Positions 44,983 through 57,970 of a stretch of 64,000 bases of DNA are shown piece by piece. Within the stretch, counting starts at the first letter, position 1. Each line of letters begins with the position of its first letter. Both the position numbers and the translations under genes were made by a program. The DNA comes from Mesocentrotus franciscanus (taxonomy: Eukaryota; Echinodermata; Echinoidea; Camarodonta; Strongylocentrotidae). The DNA is taken from assembly GCA_037976565.1 (NCBI GenBank), contig CP137680.1, positions 682,001-746,000 on the forward strand. Direction: 5' to 3'. The notes under the pieces were generated by a model that was not told the origin of the DNA, searched no databases, and saw nothing but the letters and a program-made list of their open reading frames with translations.

Positions 44983-45568
44983 TCAGAAACTCTCTTGGGC
45001 TTCCAACGTTGGCGTTTTGGTCTGCTCCAAGTTGATGTCTGGGTCGGTGATGGCACGGTCTTGAACTCTCATCTGACGCTCAGTCCTCTCATTTTGGCTC
45101 TGATCACTAGTAGTCTCGACATCAGACTGCGGTGTTATCAACTCAGCATCAACACCATGGTAGAGTGGAACCTGGGCCTCTGTAGTCTCAGCTTCAGGCT
45201 GCAGTATTCCTGTGTCAGGTGGAATACCCTGACGATGATACTTCTTCACATGTGATGTGTTCCTATCATACATCACACCTTCTGGTGAGCAAATAGTCAG
45301 CTTGTTGCCCTCTCTGGATACAACTGTGTATGGTTGTGGTAGAAATGGTGTGTCCATTTTGCTAGGCACTTCCCTCCTCACCAGATCTTCATCTCCTGGC
45401 ACCACATCAGATAGTTTGGCACCTCTCTTAGAGTCTGCATACAGTTTTGATGCACCTTTGATCTCAGCGTCCTGATCTCTGATCTCTTGGTCATTTAGAG
45501 ATTCACTGACTACTGGCAACTTTGTCCTGATCTTCCGTCCAAAGAGTAGCTCAGCTGGGCTTTTACCT
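44983..45568 (-). pseudogene. Gypsy-type integrase C-terminal region (contig 2 copy)
   Basis: The - strand frame carries the end of a Ty3/Gypsy polyprotein: TGKSPAELLFGRKIRTKLP at the start, then GAKLSDVVPGD, PFLPQPYTVVSREGNKLTI and MYDRNTSHVKKY, an SH3-like integrase tail. It ends at the stop near 44,983. Upstream it breaks off into unrelated sequence at about 45,568. The integrase core is found only at 57.6-57.97 kb. Family knowledge: the tail contributes to DNA binding by integrase. Confidence 0.8.
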
Positions 45569-45751
45569 GTGTAATGTACAGACGGTTTAGAAATAGTGCA
45601 ACCCTATAAAGGGGCAGCTATAAAAACGTTATAAACATTCAAATTTGAACATGTCATTACTGAAAGTGTGATTAGCCCTTTCAAGGCCTTTTCAACAAAT
45701 GGGCCATCAAACAATTATTGATTAGCAGTGACTGTTGTTTTCTTAATTGAC

Positions 45752-46251
45752 NNNNNNNNNNNNNNNNNNNNNNNNNNNNNNNNNNNNNNNNNNNNNNNNN
45801 NNNNNNNNNNNNNNNNNNNNNNNNNNNNNNNNNNNNNNNNNNNNNNNNNNNNNNNNNNNNNNNNNNNNNNNNNNNNNNNNNNNNNNNNNNNNNNNNNNNN
45901 NNNNNNNNNNNNNNNNNNNNNNNNNNNNNNNNNNNNNNNNNNNNNNNNNNNNNNNNNNNNNNNNNNNNNNNNNNNNNNNNNNNNNNNNNNNNNNNNNNNN
46001 NNNNNNNNNNNNNNNNNNNNNNNNNNNNNNNNNNNNNNNNNNNNNNNNNNNNNNNNNNNNNNNNNNNNNNNNNNNNNNNNNNNNNNNNNNNNNNNNNNNN
46101 NNNNNNNNNNNNNNNNNNNNNNNNNNNNNNNNNNNNNNNNNNNNNNNNNNNNNNNNNNNNNNNNNNNNNNNNNNNNNNNNNNNNNNNNNNNNNNNNNNNN
46201 NNNNNNNNNNNNNNNNNNNNNNNNNNNNNNNNNNNNNNNNNNNNNNNNNNN
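45752..46251. other. Assembly gap, exactly 500 N
   Basis: A placeholder gap. The left contig end (36,292-45,751) is repeated on the right as 46,252-55,690. ORFs reported across it are strings of X only. Confidence 0.98.
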
Positions 46252-46399
46252 GAGCATTTAATTGCCATATTAGTCTAGTAGACTTAGTAGTATAACAGTC
46301 ATGGCCTGGCGCTGGCTCAGGACGACAGCATCGACAGGAATCCACATCGTTATCCATCGGCATCGGAGAACTCTGGGCAGCGAGCAGAGGCTAGCCGCC

Positions 46400-46515
46400 C
46401 CTAGCCTCTTGTCGATGCATGGCCCTGGCGCTGTTGCGAGCGAAGCGAGCCAGATCGCGCCTTGGCTTTCTAATTCTGGCTCGCTTCGCTCGCAACAGCG
46501 CTTCGCCGCCCCTAG
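46400..46515. repeat. Altered version of the long hairpin (contig 3)
   Basis: Corresponds to 36,440-36,564. The left arm reads through GTTGCGAGCGAAGCGAGCCA then TCGCGCC, and the right arm breaks off after CGCAACAGCG into CTTCGCCGCCCC. The two assemblies disagree only around the hairpin. Confidence 0.7.
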
Positions 46516-47359
46516 CCGCCTAGGCTTTTGTCCTTGCATATTTTATATTGGCCATGGTCTTTGCCATGGCCATTGATTGTTATTGACATTACATTACATT
46601 GTCTTGTCTTTTCTATACTGCTCCAGTTCTTGCATATTACAATAGGTCTAATCAATATATTATAAGGAACTTGTGTTGTGGGAGTGTCCACACATAGCTG
46701 CATCGCTATCCTGATCCTGGCTGTGTATCTCAACACTTCAAACACCACTGTACAAAACTAAACTGATTTCACTAAAAATCGGTACTTTAGTGACAATTGA
46801 TGACACCTAAATAGCAGTAAAATACAATTTTTTCAACTCACCGATGTTAGAAAGAATAATTTAAAAATTAAAATCGTGAGTCCACTGTCAAACTTGCTTA
46901 CAATTTTATCGGAATGATTGTGTGCATTTGTGTGTTATAAGTGTATTGACTATTCATGTGTGAAATTGCTGCCTATTAGCACATGGTACAGCGCTAGAGG
47001 TCCATACGCAGTATTGACTCTCTATGCTTTGCTGGAGTGGGAGTGTCCATGATTATGATATGGCTTCCGGGCCGAGGGGCGTATGAAATCTTTGTGGAAC
47101 TGGAAATGGTAATTGGTATGTCATGTCCTTGAGGCGTGAGTGAGTGGATAATGCAATAGTAGACTCTAGACAGAATTAACCATCTGGTATGGGTCATTCT
47201 TTAATAAAACTAACATTTGTCAATATTCCCCATACACAAGACATATATTATGTGTAGAGGCGGTCAGAGGAGCCAGATGTAATCTCACTCAGTGGAACAA
47301 CCGTCGATATCAGTGACTGAAGCTTTCGGTCTAAATAATGCAATAATGCAAAACTGAAA

Positions 47360-48268
47360 TTTGTATTACCGTCAAAGGTACCGTACTGCTTTTACCATAC
47401 AGTTCATTAATTCTACCTCATTTACAATATGGGAATATGCTATGGATAAATGCATCAAATACATTGTTAAATCGTTTACATTTGTTGCAAAAACGTGTAA
47501 TACGCATAGTTGCCAAGTCTCATTATTTGGCCCATACCAACAATATCTTTAAACAATTAAGGGTTTTGACTGTATTTGAATTAGGTAGGTTACAACTGGG
47601 AGAATTTATGTACAGGTCTGAAAAGGGACTATTACCAAACTCACTTCAAAACTGGTTTAGATGCAACAGTGATGTACATTGTTTGTTATAACACCCGAAA
47701 CTCCAAGAATTGCATAGCATTTATTACAAACGGCAACTGGCCAAAGAAGTGTTAAGTACCAGGGTTACCTTACATGGTCTGCTTTAGATGACAGTCTCAA
47801 ACAATCTGCATCATTACGACAATTTAAGTTGAAATATAAAAAATATCTTTGTAATTCTTAATAGTCATTTTCAATTAAAAAAAATAATTATTATAATGTT
47901 TCAAATCGCAATTATGTTTTCATCGGGTCAATTTAATCTAATTATACAACCAGACATTTGAAGGGAGAGTCCACCCTGAGGATGGGTTTCCTCTGCCTTT
48001 ACTTGGCCACACACATTCTCAGGGTGGACTTCCCTTCATTGCTACCGGGCTAGACTCGATAAGCTTCGCTTTTTCTAGCCCCATCTACATTACCTTTTAT
48101 GTTTTAATGTTGATGTTTGTTAACTGATGTAGATTTTCATTGTTCTTTTATGCTTATGTATCTGTTTTCATTTGATCTATGTGTCAAATGTGTACAATGT
48201 ATTTTCTTACCTTGTATATTTTTCTGGTTTTTAATGTGGAAAATAAATGAAATGAAAAATGAAAATAG
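47360..48268 (+). pseudogene. LINE 3' fragment (overlap copy)
   Basis: Contig 3 version of 37,420-38,331, with the same C-terminal frame, 3' UTR hairpin and tail. Differences are scattered one-base changes. Confidence 0.7.
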
Positions 48269-48656
48269 TTGCATGACCACTATAGTTATAGTTTTATACG
48301 TGGATCTGGAATTGAACTCTGGCTCTGCGTTCTTGAAGTGTAGGCCAGTGCAGGTGTTGAAGAATGGTTGCAATTACACTATTTGATCGCTGACATTCAT
48401 TGCAGACGAAGGGTACATACATGTAGCAGCATTGTATAATTTCTAGCTTGCATAGTTGTCTTGAGTGAGCGGCCGGGGCACACTTATTCCATGACAGGGC
48501 GACTAGTGCCTTATACGGTACAGGCGGTACTTAGTTATAATTATAGCACAGCTCCTTTGTATTTTGTGGGCAAGTCTTATGTTATGCCGTAAGAAAGCAC
48601 TGGTGGAATTTGCTTTCTTTGTAACAACATTTTCATCTTACTTTCTTTTTTTACAG

Positions 48657-51600
48657 ACCATGTATCATTCTACAGCAGGGAGGGGTAGAGATAGCAGTAA
48701 TGCTAGTACTACTAGTAGCAGCAGCAGTAGTAGCAGCAGTACAAGCTCCTTCCATACTGCTAATGATAGCTTGGCATCTGAAGATGAGATCAAATCCATC
48801 ATAGCATCATCTTCATCAGAAGCATCTGAGATACCATCTCTTGTACTGGGTCAAAGGTCATACTCTTCTGGAAGGGTAACATCAGGCACAGTTGAAGAAG
48901 ATTATGAAAGCCACTATTCAACAGCAAAGTCTTCATTAGGTAAGGAATTAGTGGTCACATCAATGTTGTAGAACCCGACATTGTATTTCTCTTTGAGAAA
49001 ATAATTGAAAAATTTGAAGTGAAAATAAAGTCTACTCACATGTCTTATTATGTCAGGTTGGTTATCCAGACAGTTGAATTCCAAACTGCAATTCATAGAC
49101 GTTTATATGCAATATTATGATTAGTGCTATGTGATGCATATTATTTGTTAAATCCAAAGCAAAAAGTGACGGCTTTATTTATATTGCACATCTGGAGTCT
49201 TTCTGGACACATAACCCCATGATACTTTTCATTGCTGTTTTAAAAAAATCTTACTGTAATATACATACGGGTAGGTCTAATTGTCTTCTATGTAAATGTA
49301 GACATTTTTCATTAGTCTCGAAGATAAAACTTTACATGCACTAATATAAATATTCATTATTTTTCTGTCTGTATTTGTAATTACTTCCAATTTATTATGT
49401 ATATTTCAAAATTAATATATTAGGTGAAAACCTTTATGTATAATTCTTTGTAAGTTATTCCACTGAATATGTACATATAGGTAATTGCAATTTGGAAAGC
49501 ACTGTTGTTTTTCACACAGATTCCAGATACAGATCAGAAACATTCTACACATCTACATCCCATAGTGGAAGAAGAGATAGCTCTTCACTCTACAGCAGTG
49601 AGTTCGAATCAGATGATATTGCATTGATCACTGAAAGCAATGTGGTAAGTTTCTTTCCTGTTTTTGTTTTGTACCTTTTTTGTTGTTGGTTCAGGTGTAA
49701 TTTCTTGCCATTCATGCTCTGTGTTATGATAAATGTGACACCAAAATGATTTGTTGGGCTGATCTTTTGATAGCAGATGTATCAACATGTTGTACATATC
49801 AGGTTAAGGACTAGGCTAATAATACATGAAGATGAATGAACACAATCCTCAAAATTATTATTTTTTTTCTTCCTCCTGGGCCCCGTCTTACAAAGAGTTA
49901 CGATTGATCCAAATCAATCGTAAGTCCTCAATCAATCGCAAGTTTGCATTCTCCTATCTCTTATGTACATGGTTGCGATTGATATCAATCGCAAATAAGT
50001 TACGATTGATATCAACTCTTTGTAATCTGGGCCCAGGACTCCTTAAAATTGATCAAAATATTTTCTATATTAAAAGGTCCATAAATACACATTCATAGGG
50101 TCTGATTGAATGACATCATGCTCTTTGTTACAGGATCATGATTTTGAGAATGACGAGGATACAGAGAAACATTTCTTAAAAGCCAAGCTGCAATCACTGA
50201 GGAGAGAGAAGCAAGAGATCTCTGAAGTGAAACCTGAAGGAGATGGAGAATTTGATGCAGAGATGAAAAAGTTTGTTGAGATACAACTTGCTACTCTACT
50301 ACATAGAAGAAAAGAGGGTATGTATAATAACTGCTCTATTTTTCATTGAAATGGTTCATTGTAATAAGGAATGCTTTCTAAAAGAGAGTGACAACTTTCA
50401 TACCTCTTCTCTTTGCTTTCGCCAGCATAATATAAACATCTGACCACAATTCCTCTGACCAGGTTAAGATTACTGTCCTTCTACTCATTAGCCTTATCAC
50501 CAACCCACCCAAGCCACCGTCAAAGAACAAATCTCCCATTGAATTTCTACATATGTGTTATGTCTCGATCAAAGCGGCAGATCACCTAATTCGTCTCCGT
50601 GACAAATTCAATGTCTAGTTGATAATTATGTTTGTCTGTACCTAGCTGGCACTCATAGACCAGTTTTGTAAAGCTTTCAAATTGAATGCATATTTATAAT
50701 GAAATGAAACATTTACAATAAAAACCATGATTGATGAATATGGGAGAACAATCACTGCTAACAAAGAGTGTAAGTTATCGCTAGTATATATAAATATATA
50801 AAACTGTGTACAAAATTGCTGTATGTACCAACTGAGATATATCAAAAACTTCGACTATTGATTTTTTCCCCCCGACTTTGAAAGATTTGTAGCTCTCCAC
50901 AAGTTCAGTTGAGATTTATTATCAGAAACATGCATTAATGAAATATTTTCAATTGTACCCCAAAGACGAAAAAGAAAACCTATTCTTAATTACACTGCTT
51001 TTCAAAGTTTAAACTGTCTTGTTCATTCATGAAGCTGATGGCACCAAGATGGCACCAAGGAGAGTTAGAGGCCTAAGACGTACAAGGGTTTGTCCCCAAA
51101 AGGTTGTGGGATTATGACCCAGCAGATGGTAAGGCATCTGCAAAATATCCATCACATGGACCCAGAAAGGGCTAAAGGACTTTCATCTGCATTATCTCAT
51201 CAAGACGGTCAGGGTAGAGGCACAAACATTGGTAATGATGTAAACAAGGCTATGTGTTTTTTCCCCCATTGCCATGCCAAGGTTGTTAACCTGCACAGGC
51301 ACATTGTTCAAGTTCATGGCAAAAGCAAGAAGAGTAAGTAAAACCCTTTCTTTAATACATTAACTTTAATTAAAAATGCATGTTCCACATATGAAGCCCG
51401 AATCAAGCAATTTTAATCTTTTAATTCTAGAATAGTTTTGATAAATATTTCTAACTCTAACCTCCTCCATCTGTTCTTCTGGAATCGTATGTTCTAGACA
51501 CTTTTAATTAAATGTTTTGACTGATACTGTAGTTCATAGATTTATTCATACTAAGTGGTAAGGTTGTGATCCTAAATTAGAGTTTTCCTTGTGTTCCTAT

Positions 51601-51729
51601 CTATAGTGACATCCAGAATGATCCGAGATATAAAGTATGGAAACGAATCCAATCAAGGAGAATTTGATGGAGAGATGAATAAGTTTGTTGAGATACAACT
51701 TGCTACCCTACTACATAGAAGAAAAGAGG
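48657..51729 (+). CDS. Ser-rich C2H2-type gene (contig 3 copy of the same locus)
   Basis: Exons 48,657-48,939 (ATG 48,660), 49,520-49,644, 50,134-50,317, 51,035-51,333, 51,607-51,729. They match the contig 2 exons. Exon 4 here has the full TTTTTTCCCCC run that keeps the second finger in frame, but only four A after TGTCCCC where contig 2 has five, so the first finger is out of frame. Neither assembled copy has exon 4 entirely in frame. An exon of 300 bases would fit the phases on both sides. Confidence 0.7.
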
Positions 51730-51912
51730 GTATGTATAATAATTGCTCTATTTTTCATTGAAATGGTTCATTGTAATAAGGAAGTGACAACTTTCATACC
51801 TAACAGAAGAGAGCTTAAAACATGTTTTGGGAATGAACCGAGGCTGGTAATGTGTAGATATTTCTCAAATTATTAAATGAAAACTACTTTAAATGAGTGT
51901 AGTCTTTGAACA

Positions 51913-51945
<33 letters not shown>

Positions 51946-53344
51946 ATCTATCTCTCGATCTCATGACCACACAACTCTTTTCATCTTCTCTTTTTGCTTT
52001 CGCCGACATATAATCATATGACCACAAGTCCTCTGGTTAGGATTTAACGCACCTTCTACTCCTTATCCTTTTGACCGACCCACCAAGCCACCGTCAAAAC
52101 ATGATACTTGACTGGGTCGTAAATCTAAACATCCAGTCCTGCCTTTTGGTATCCTGGTAAGATTCGGTATATGCCTCTTGGTTCTTACTATTCTCCATCG
52201 ATACTTTATCTCTCTTACAATTCTCATCTGTACATTTGTTCATCACGATTCTCGACCGTGAACATCGCATTTCTTGCTGCTCTGTAGGGTCCGACATATT
52301 TGTATAATAAATAATCATAACTTGTGCTTTATGAACGACGTGTTGTTTTGATGTTTGTTCGCCTACTCCTGTCATTAATTTAATGGTAACAGGGTTATAC
52401 CAAACAATATTCAACACAATCATTTCTACTGTTTCTACATCCTTGATAACTAAATGAGCTTGTACATGTACATGCCGGTAGCCAACATAGGCGTGTTATA
52501 TAGATAGATAGATAGATAATTTATTGGTTTCCACAATATCTCAGTTTACAAAGAGTGTAACAACATATTAAAAAATGATTATAATTTACATGTTACATGT
52601 AAATATAATACCGTACACACTATTCAGAAAATTGTCCTTCAGTTGAACTTAAGAGATATAGTGGCGGAGCCTATGGAAAAGCAGAGCTTGTTGTGGATAG
52701 GCTCCTTAAACTACAAATGACATAATTTACTAAAGTTAGGTTTATAAAATACAAATACACGCTAAAACAGGGAAAGGGAGATTACAGGGATACATGAACC
52801 GATACTCACAATTAACTACAAAAGACAAGGGAAAGGGAAGGGAATATATCTGCAGCTTATTGAAACAATAGTACAATGTAGTTTGTTCTCAACATGAGTC
52901 GTATACCGTATGTACATAGTTGGCATGGCCATATCGTTATTTACTCATTGTAATCAACTAAAGCATACTGCTTGAAGACAAAAATAGTCGGGAATCAGGA
53001 ATGACAATATGTATTCAAATAATGGTATTTCAATTTTCTTCTGAATACATGAACACTAACAGACCTTTTAATCACAGAATCAAGAGAATTCCAGAATTTG
53101 GGACCTGTATATATTAAGGTATTTTGAGCAAAGCGTGTTCTTATTCTAGGAAGGTGATAGGAAAACGCCTGTCGGGTAGGAGAGTCGTAAACTTGATTTC
53201 ATTTCTTAAACAAATATGAGTGGAGGGTGTATTTTTTTAAATTAAAGACCAAATCTACCATTGAGTTTCTTATTACATGTGTTATGTCTCGAACAAAGTG
53301 GCAGATCACCTACCGGTAATTCGTCTCAGTGACGAATACCATGT

Positions 53345-53945
53345 CTTGTTTTTTTTCTTTGTCTTTCTATTCTTTCTGTTTGAATTTTGTTACGTGGATA
53401 ACTCTTGAATGGCATGGTCAATGACCATGAAACTTTAATGGCATGTGGCATATGCATGATTATTGTGCCTATCAAAGAGATTTTTAAATTACTGATGCGT
53501 GACGTCATCTAGGTGCCATTTTGTTAATCTCTAATATTGGCCATATTTCATTCATACATTGTCATTTCTGAATGATATTTGATATGCATAAACTTGACGT
53601 CATGGGTACATATTTGGCGTCAAAATTCTAAATTGGTCAAAATGCTTATTGGACCGATTTACTACACGTTCAGACCTTTTGAACATTTCAAAATTTTGCG
53701 CGCTCAGATGCATGCGCGCAAGTTTTTGTGCGTGTCATATCCTAACCAGGATATGGAATAAATGGAATTTAACACTATTATTACGAGTCACTTAGTCTTA
53801 ATTGTATACTTGCCGCTCCTGCTTGACGAACATGTAACATGCCGTATTTGACCTCTTGACCTTGCAACATGCGATACACTAAATTATCTCTCGATCACAT
53901 TGTTTACATCAATATCGATATCATGTCTAATCTGACATCATGACA
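53345..53945 (-). repeat. Probable Gypsy 3' LTR (contig 3 copy)
   Basis: Same as 43,411-44,009. The purine run and TGTCATGATG junction lies at 53,945. Confidence 0.5.
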
Positions 53946-54920
53946 TCCCTCCCTTATCAGATTAAAAGACATCTTTCCCGCTTTACTTCTATGAATAAAC
54001 ATGAACCCTGATTTCAAATCTTGTTTTAGCATGCAATTAGTTTCAAACTGTTTGTATCAATACAATACATGTATGTGACTTTTCCTTTGACCACATCGAT
54101 ATCCAAATATCATACTTGTTTTCATACTAGTAATGACTTGTGCATTCCTTGACTTTGAACTATTAAACTTTAACTTTAACCAAAACACACATTTTTTTTT
54201 TAAACAATGAAGTTCAATTCAGAACTTTGTATAAACTTCTCATCATTACACATCATGAAATGAATTTTCAAAACGTATATATATATATATAAAGTGTCCG
54301 TTTGTTTATAATTTTAGTCTTTCATAAGATACATGCATTAGATTTCTCAATATTCATCTCTGGGTTGAATGTTGATCAGATCTGTCATGAGATATTTTAG
54401 AGTTCTCATTTTAATTAAGCATATACATGTAATGTCCTCTCTTCAGTTGCTAGTCTTTCTCTTGAGCTTCAAAGTCAGCTAACAACTTGAGAGTCTGCTT
54501 TGGGATGAATCACCATGTTTCTCTTTGGCCTTGGCTTGCACCCTTTTCTTCTCTCATTTTGTAAATTTTTATTTCACCAATTAATCACTTTACCTCAGCG
54601 TATAAGCATTCACCCAAAACAACTTTTTCAAATAGGGCAGCGTACAAGCATACATCCGTTTACTGAACTTTTCATTGAATATAGGGCAGCGCACAGGCAT
54701 ACACCCTTAAAGTGAACATCCCATTAAATATAGGGCAGCGTACAGGCATACACCCTATGTTCTTGCTAAAATAGCACTTTAACTCTTTGTGAAACATTTT
54801 AACACTCAAACATTTAAATGACTGAACAAACTTGCGTCGCTTTTACTGGTTGAACACTTCGCGTCACAATACTGGATGGCTGTTTCCAATGAATCATCAC
54901 TACATCATTCCAACAAATAA

Positions 54921-55510
54921 TCAGAAACTCTCTTGGGCTTCCAACGTTGGCGTTTTGGTCTGCTCCAAGTTGATGTCTGGGTCGGTGATGGCACGGTCTT
55001 GAACTCTCATCTGACGCTCAGTCCTCTCATTTTGGCTCTGATCACTAGTAGTCTCGACATCAGACTGCGGTGTTATCAACTCAGCATCAACACCATGGTA
55101 GAGTGGAACCTGGGCCTCTGTAGTCTCAGCTTCAGGCTGCAGTATTCCTGTGTCAGGTGGAATACCCTGACGATGATACTTCTTCACATGTGATGTGTTC
55201 CTATCATACATCACACCTTCTGGTGAGCAAATAGTCAGCTTGTTGCCCTCTCTGGATACAACTGTGTATGGTTGTGGTAGAAATGGTGTGTCCATTTTGC
55301 TAGGCACTTCCTCCTCACCAGATCTTCATCTCCTGGCACCACATCAGATAGTTTGGCACCTCTCTTAGAGTCTGCATACAGTTTTGATGCACCTTTGATC
55401 TCAGCGTCCTGATCTCTGATCTCTTGGTCATTTAGAGATTCACTGACTACTGGCAACTTTGTCCTGATCTTCCGTCCAAAGAGTAGCTCAGCTGGGCTTT
55501 TACCTGTCGT
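54921..55510 (-). pseudogene. Gypsy-type integrase C-terminal region (contig 3 copy)
   Basis: Same region as 44,983-45,568. A one-base loss in a CCC run near 55,310 splits the frame into 54,921-55,307 and 55,235-55,456. The 34 bases at 55,477-55,510 recur at 57,584-57,617, on the far side of the sulfotransferase exons. Confidence 0.8.
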
Positions 55511-55737
55511 AATGTACAGACGGTTTAGAAATAGTGCAACCCTATAAAGGGGCAGCTATAAAAACGTTATAAACATTCAAATTTGAACATGTCATTACTG
55601 AAAGTGTGATTAGCCCTTTCAAGGCCTTTTTCAACAAATGGGCCATCAAACAATTATTGATTAGCAGTGACTGTTGTTTTCTTAATTGACAATGATGTAA
55701 TTCTCAATTCACAACAACTAGAAGAACAGGCTAGTAC

Positions 55738-57357
55738 TCATGATGCTCTTTTTTCATCAGTGTTGTCCCAGATGGAATAAGAAGTATTCATACGATTCTC
55801 TATAGAGGCTGGTGCGTGGTAGTTGAACAGTTCAATATCTGTTGCTAGTCGCTTGTACAATGATTCTAATTGTAAAGAACTAAGTTGCGAGTAGTACTTG
55901 TCAAAAATTGCTAAGTGACTGCTGTTAGTTGGGTTTGAGGACTCAGGAATCTTTATGTTGTCAACTTTGGTGATTTGCTGCATACTAACACGAAAATCTT
56001 CTTTGAAGGTTTCAAAATAGCCAATATAATCGTATGGAACTTGGCACGGTAAGCACAGACAAAACATTTCCCGTTAATGTTCTTCGGCAGGATCGGCGAG
56101 CAAATTCCAGGGGTCGCTGACGTAATCAACAAAATTACCAAAAGTGACGTTGATGCTGCCTTTCTGATCCCTTGTTTTTCCCTTGTTTTTAGAAATGTTG
56201 ACCATACGGGGCGCATAATTACTTTTAATGGCACCATTCTTCACTTCAAATTTATCGCGAAATGCTGACAAGATCCGAGAAAACGGCTCGCGAACAAATA
56301 CAAATTTACTGTAATTTGTTAATCTCTCTTTTGCATCTTTCAGGCTAAATTTGCGCAATGTTGGAAGGTACTGCATGGCCATAAAATGAACGTCCTCATG
56401 ATCTATATCTGTAGTATTGATATTCCCATTTAGCAGGAGGAGCATTCGCTTCCAAGTTGTGCAACCAGTTTTAGGCACGTAACAGAAGATAGTTTTGTAC
56501 TTGTCTAATACAAAGATGTTACTCATTTTTTTCAATGTGTGTACGTCCAGACTATCAACGATCTCTGAATATTTATTGGCGCTTAAACGCTCACAAGTCT
56601 CACGTAGATGTGAACGTCTTTCATGTTGAATATCTTCGACAGAGAGAGAACCGGGCATCTATGTATGAAATAGAAGATAAAAAGGACATGTGAAAACAAT
56701 TGCTAAGTAAACAACTAAACAAAAGTTACATAATGAATTGAACTTCATAATGGGTTTTGTCAATATTTGTATTTTCATACGAAAAAAATATCGTGGGCTG
56801 CCAGCAAGAAGGACGTTGCTGCCAAAAGCTCTTACAGCCTTTTGCGGGCAGCAGACAAAATTTTGTCTTGTATTCATTACATTATGTTTTTTGTTGATTG
56901 TAACCTTTTTGTAGAAAACAAATCAAACAACAAGCCATAATGTGTAGGCTTTGTGACAGTGGATACGTCACCGGACTGTTGATCACATGGTTCGTGGTTC
57001 GATTCTTGTAGCGGCACTTTGGCATGACATCAATCCACATATTCCACATATTCCACATATTTCATTCGCTTGGCCCGCGTCCCGTATCAACCCTCTCCAG
57101 GACGCCATTTCATCTCGTATTTCAATATTATTGTTGGAACCAGGGATTTTGAATCACAAACGGTTATATAACATTGAAACAAGATTTTTATATGCATAAT
57201 ATAAACATATACAATTTTGGAAACATATAGATTTTATACTCACTTTTGTATTTTTATTGTTGTGAACATTATTTCGCATCGTTCCTGTTGATTGCTCATA
57301 AAGATTCTTCATTAAGGGTCTTAGAAAAGAATTGTTGTCGAAAGATCCTACCGTGTC
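55738..57357 (-). pseudogene. Carbohydrate sulfotransferase (HNK-1/CHST8-14 type), two exons, one in-frame stop
   Basis: Golgi-type sulfotransferase that would move sulfate from PAPS to glycan chains. Exon A, 57,357-57,243, is stem-like (acceptor TTATTACAG, donor AAA|GTGAGT). Exon B, 56,658-55,738, is the catalytic domain; it joins in phase after TTTCATACATAG. PAPS-binding motifs: 5' loop YVPKTGCTTWKRMLLLLNG and 3' loop FVREPFSRILSAFRDKF; then FGNFVDYV and LCLPCQVPYDYIGYFETF. A TAA at 56,074-56,076 interrupts the frame just after EEH, where the family normally has Trp; the frame stays open on both sides. The N-terminal membrane-anchor exon is not present. With the stop and missing exon it is probably a gene fragment. 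It sits between two pieces of one Gypsy integrase. The intron (about 56,950-57,080) may hold a tRNA-like SINE head (GGTTCGATTC). Confidence 0.8.
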
Positions 57358-57583
57358 TGTAATAACGAAAAGAAAATCAAATAATGAACTATCAGAAGAG
57401 ATACTCGATTTTAATGAAATCAAGAAATTAATTCATGTACATGTACATGTAAGTATCACCAGGTTGGAAAAATAGCACATCATCATCAAGTAGAGAATGG
57501 TTTACTAAAATCATTGAATAAATGATGGTTGATGTACAATATAAGCTTCAATATTCCTCAAACAGTGTTGTTTACGTAGTTAT

Positions 57584-57970
57584 CAAAGAGTAGCTCAGCT
57601 GGGCTTTTACCTGTCGTGCTATGTGGTGTAGCTCTGTATGCGAAACATACGACAAAAGCGCCTCCTTCAAGTCTTTGCCTTCTGAATGAGCAATTCTCTT
57701 TCTCTTCTCAAGGGATTGGTTCTGTCTCTCAACCTTACCATTTGCCTGGGGCCACTTAGGTGTAACCCTATGGTGGTGTACACCCGTCATCCTCATATAG
57801 TCTGCAAAGACTTGCGAAATAAATTAATGCCCATTGTCAGAATACAGTGTTAGTTGCAGGCCATGTCTTGCGAAAATCCCTGCTAGAGCCGCCACAGTCT
57901 TCTCTGCTGTTGTAGATCGCATCACAACATATTCGTAATATCTACTGTAGTAGTCAATGATCACCAGAAT
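57584..57970 (-). pseudogene. Gypsy-type integrase catalytic core
   Basis: The - strand encodes an rve-type core: VIIDYYSRYYEYVVMRST (first Asp), LTLYSDNGH (second Asp) and NGKVERQNQSL (Glu), spaced as D,D35E. It then runs into YVSHTE and the 34-bp repeat. There is an in-frame TAA at 57,824-57,826 and a one-base shift near 57,625. At about 57,970 the element stops and cassette sequence of the C2H2-type gene begins, so RT and RNase H are missing here. The C-terminal part continues 2.1 kb away at 55,510. Confidence 0.85.

Noticed and set aside
36292..55690. Recent tandem gene duplication of the C2H2 locus
   Set aside because: The copies meet at a 500-N placeholder, end within each other and share every nested insertion. 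An unmerged overlap is simpler. Only 57,971-59,634 is a truly diverged copy.
56659..56877. N-terminal membrane-anchor exon of the sulfotransferase, read directly upstream of exon B
   Set aside because: The frame includes a hydrophobic stretch but ends in TAG at the splice acceptor. The pyrimidine-rich run before it and the in-phase exon at 57,243-57,357 show this is intron.
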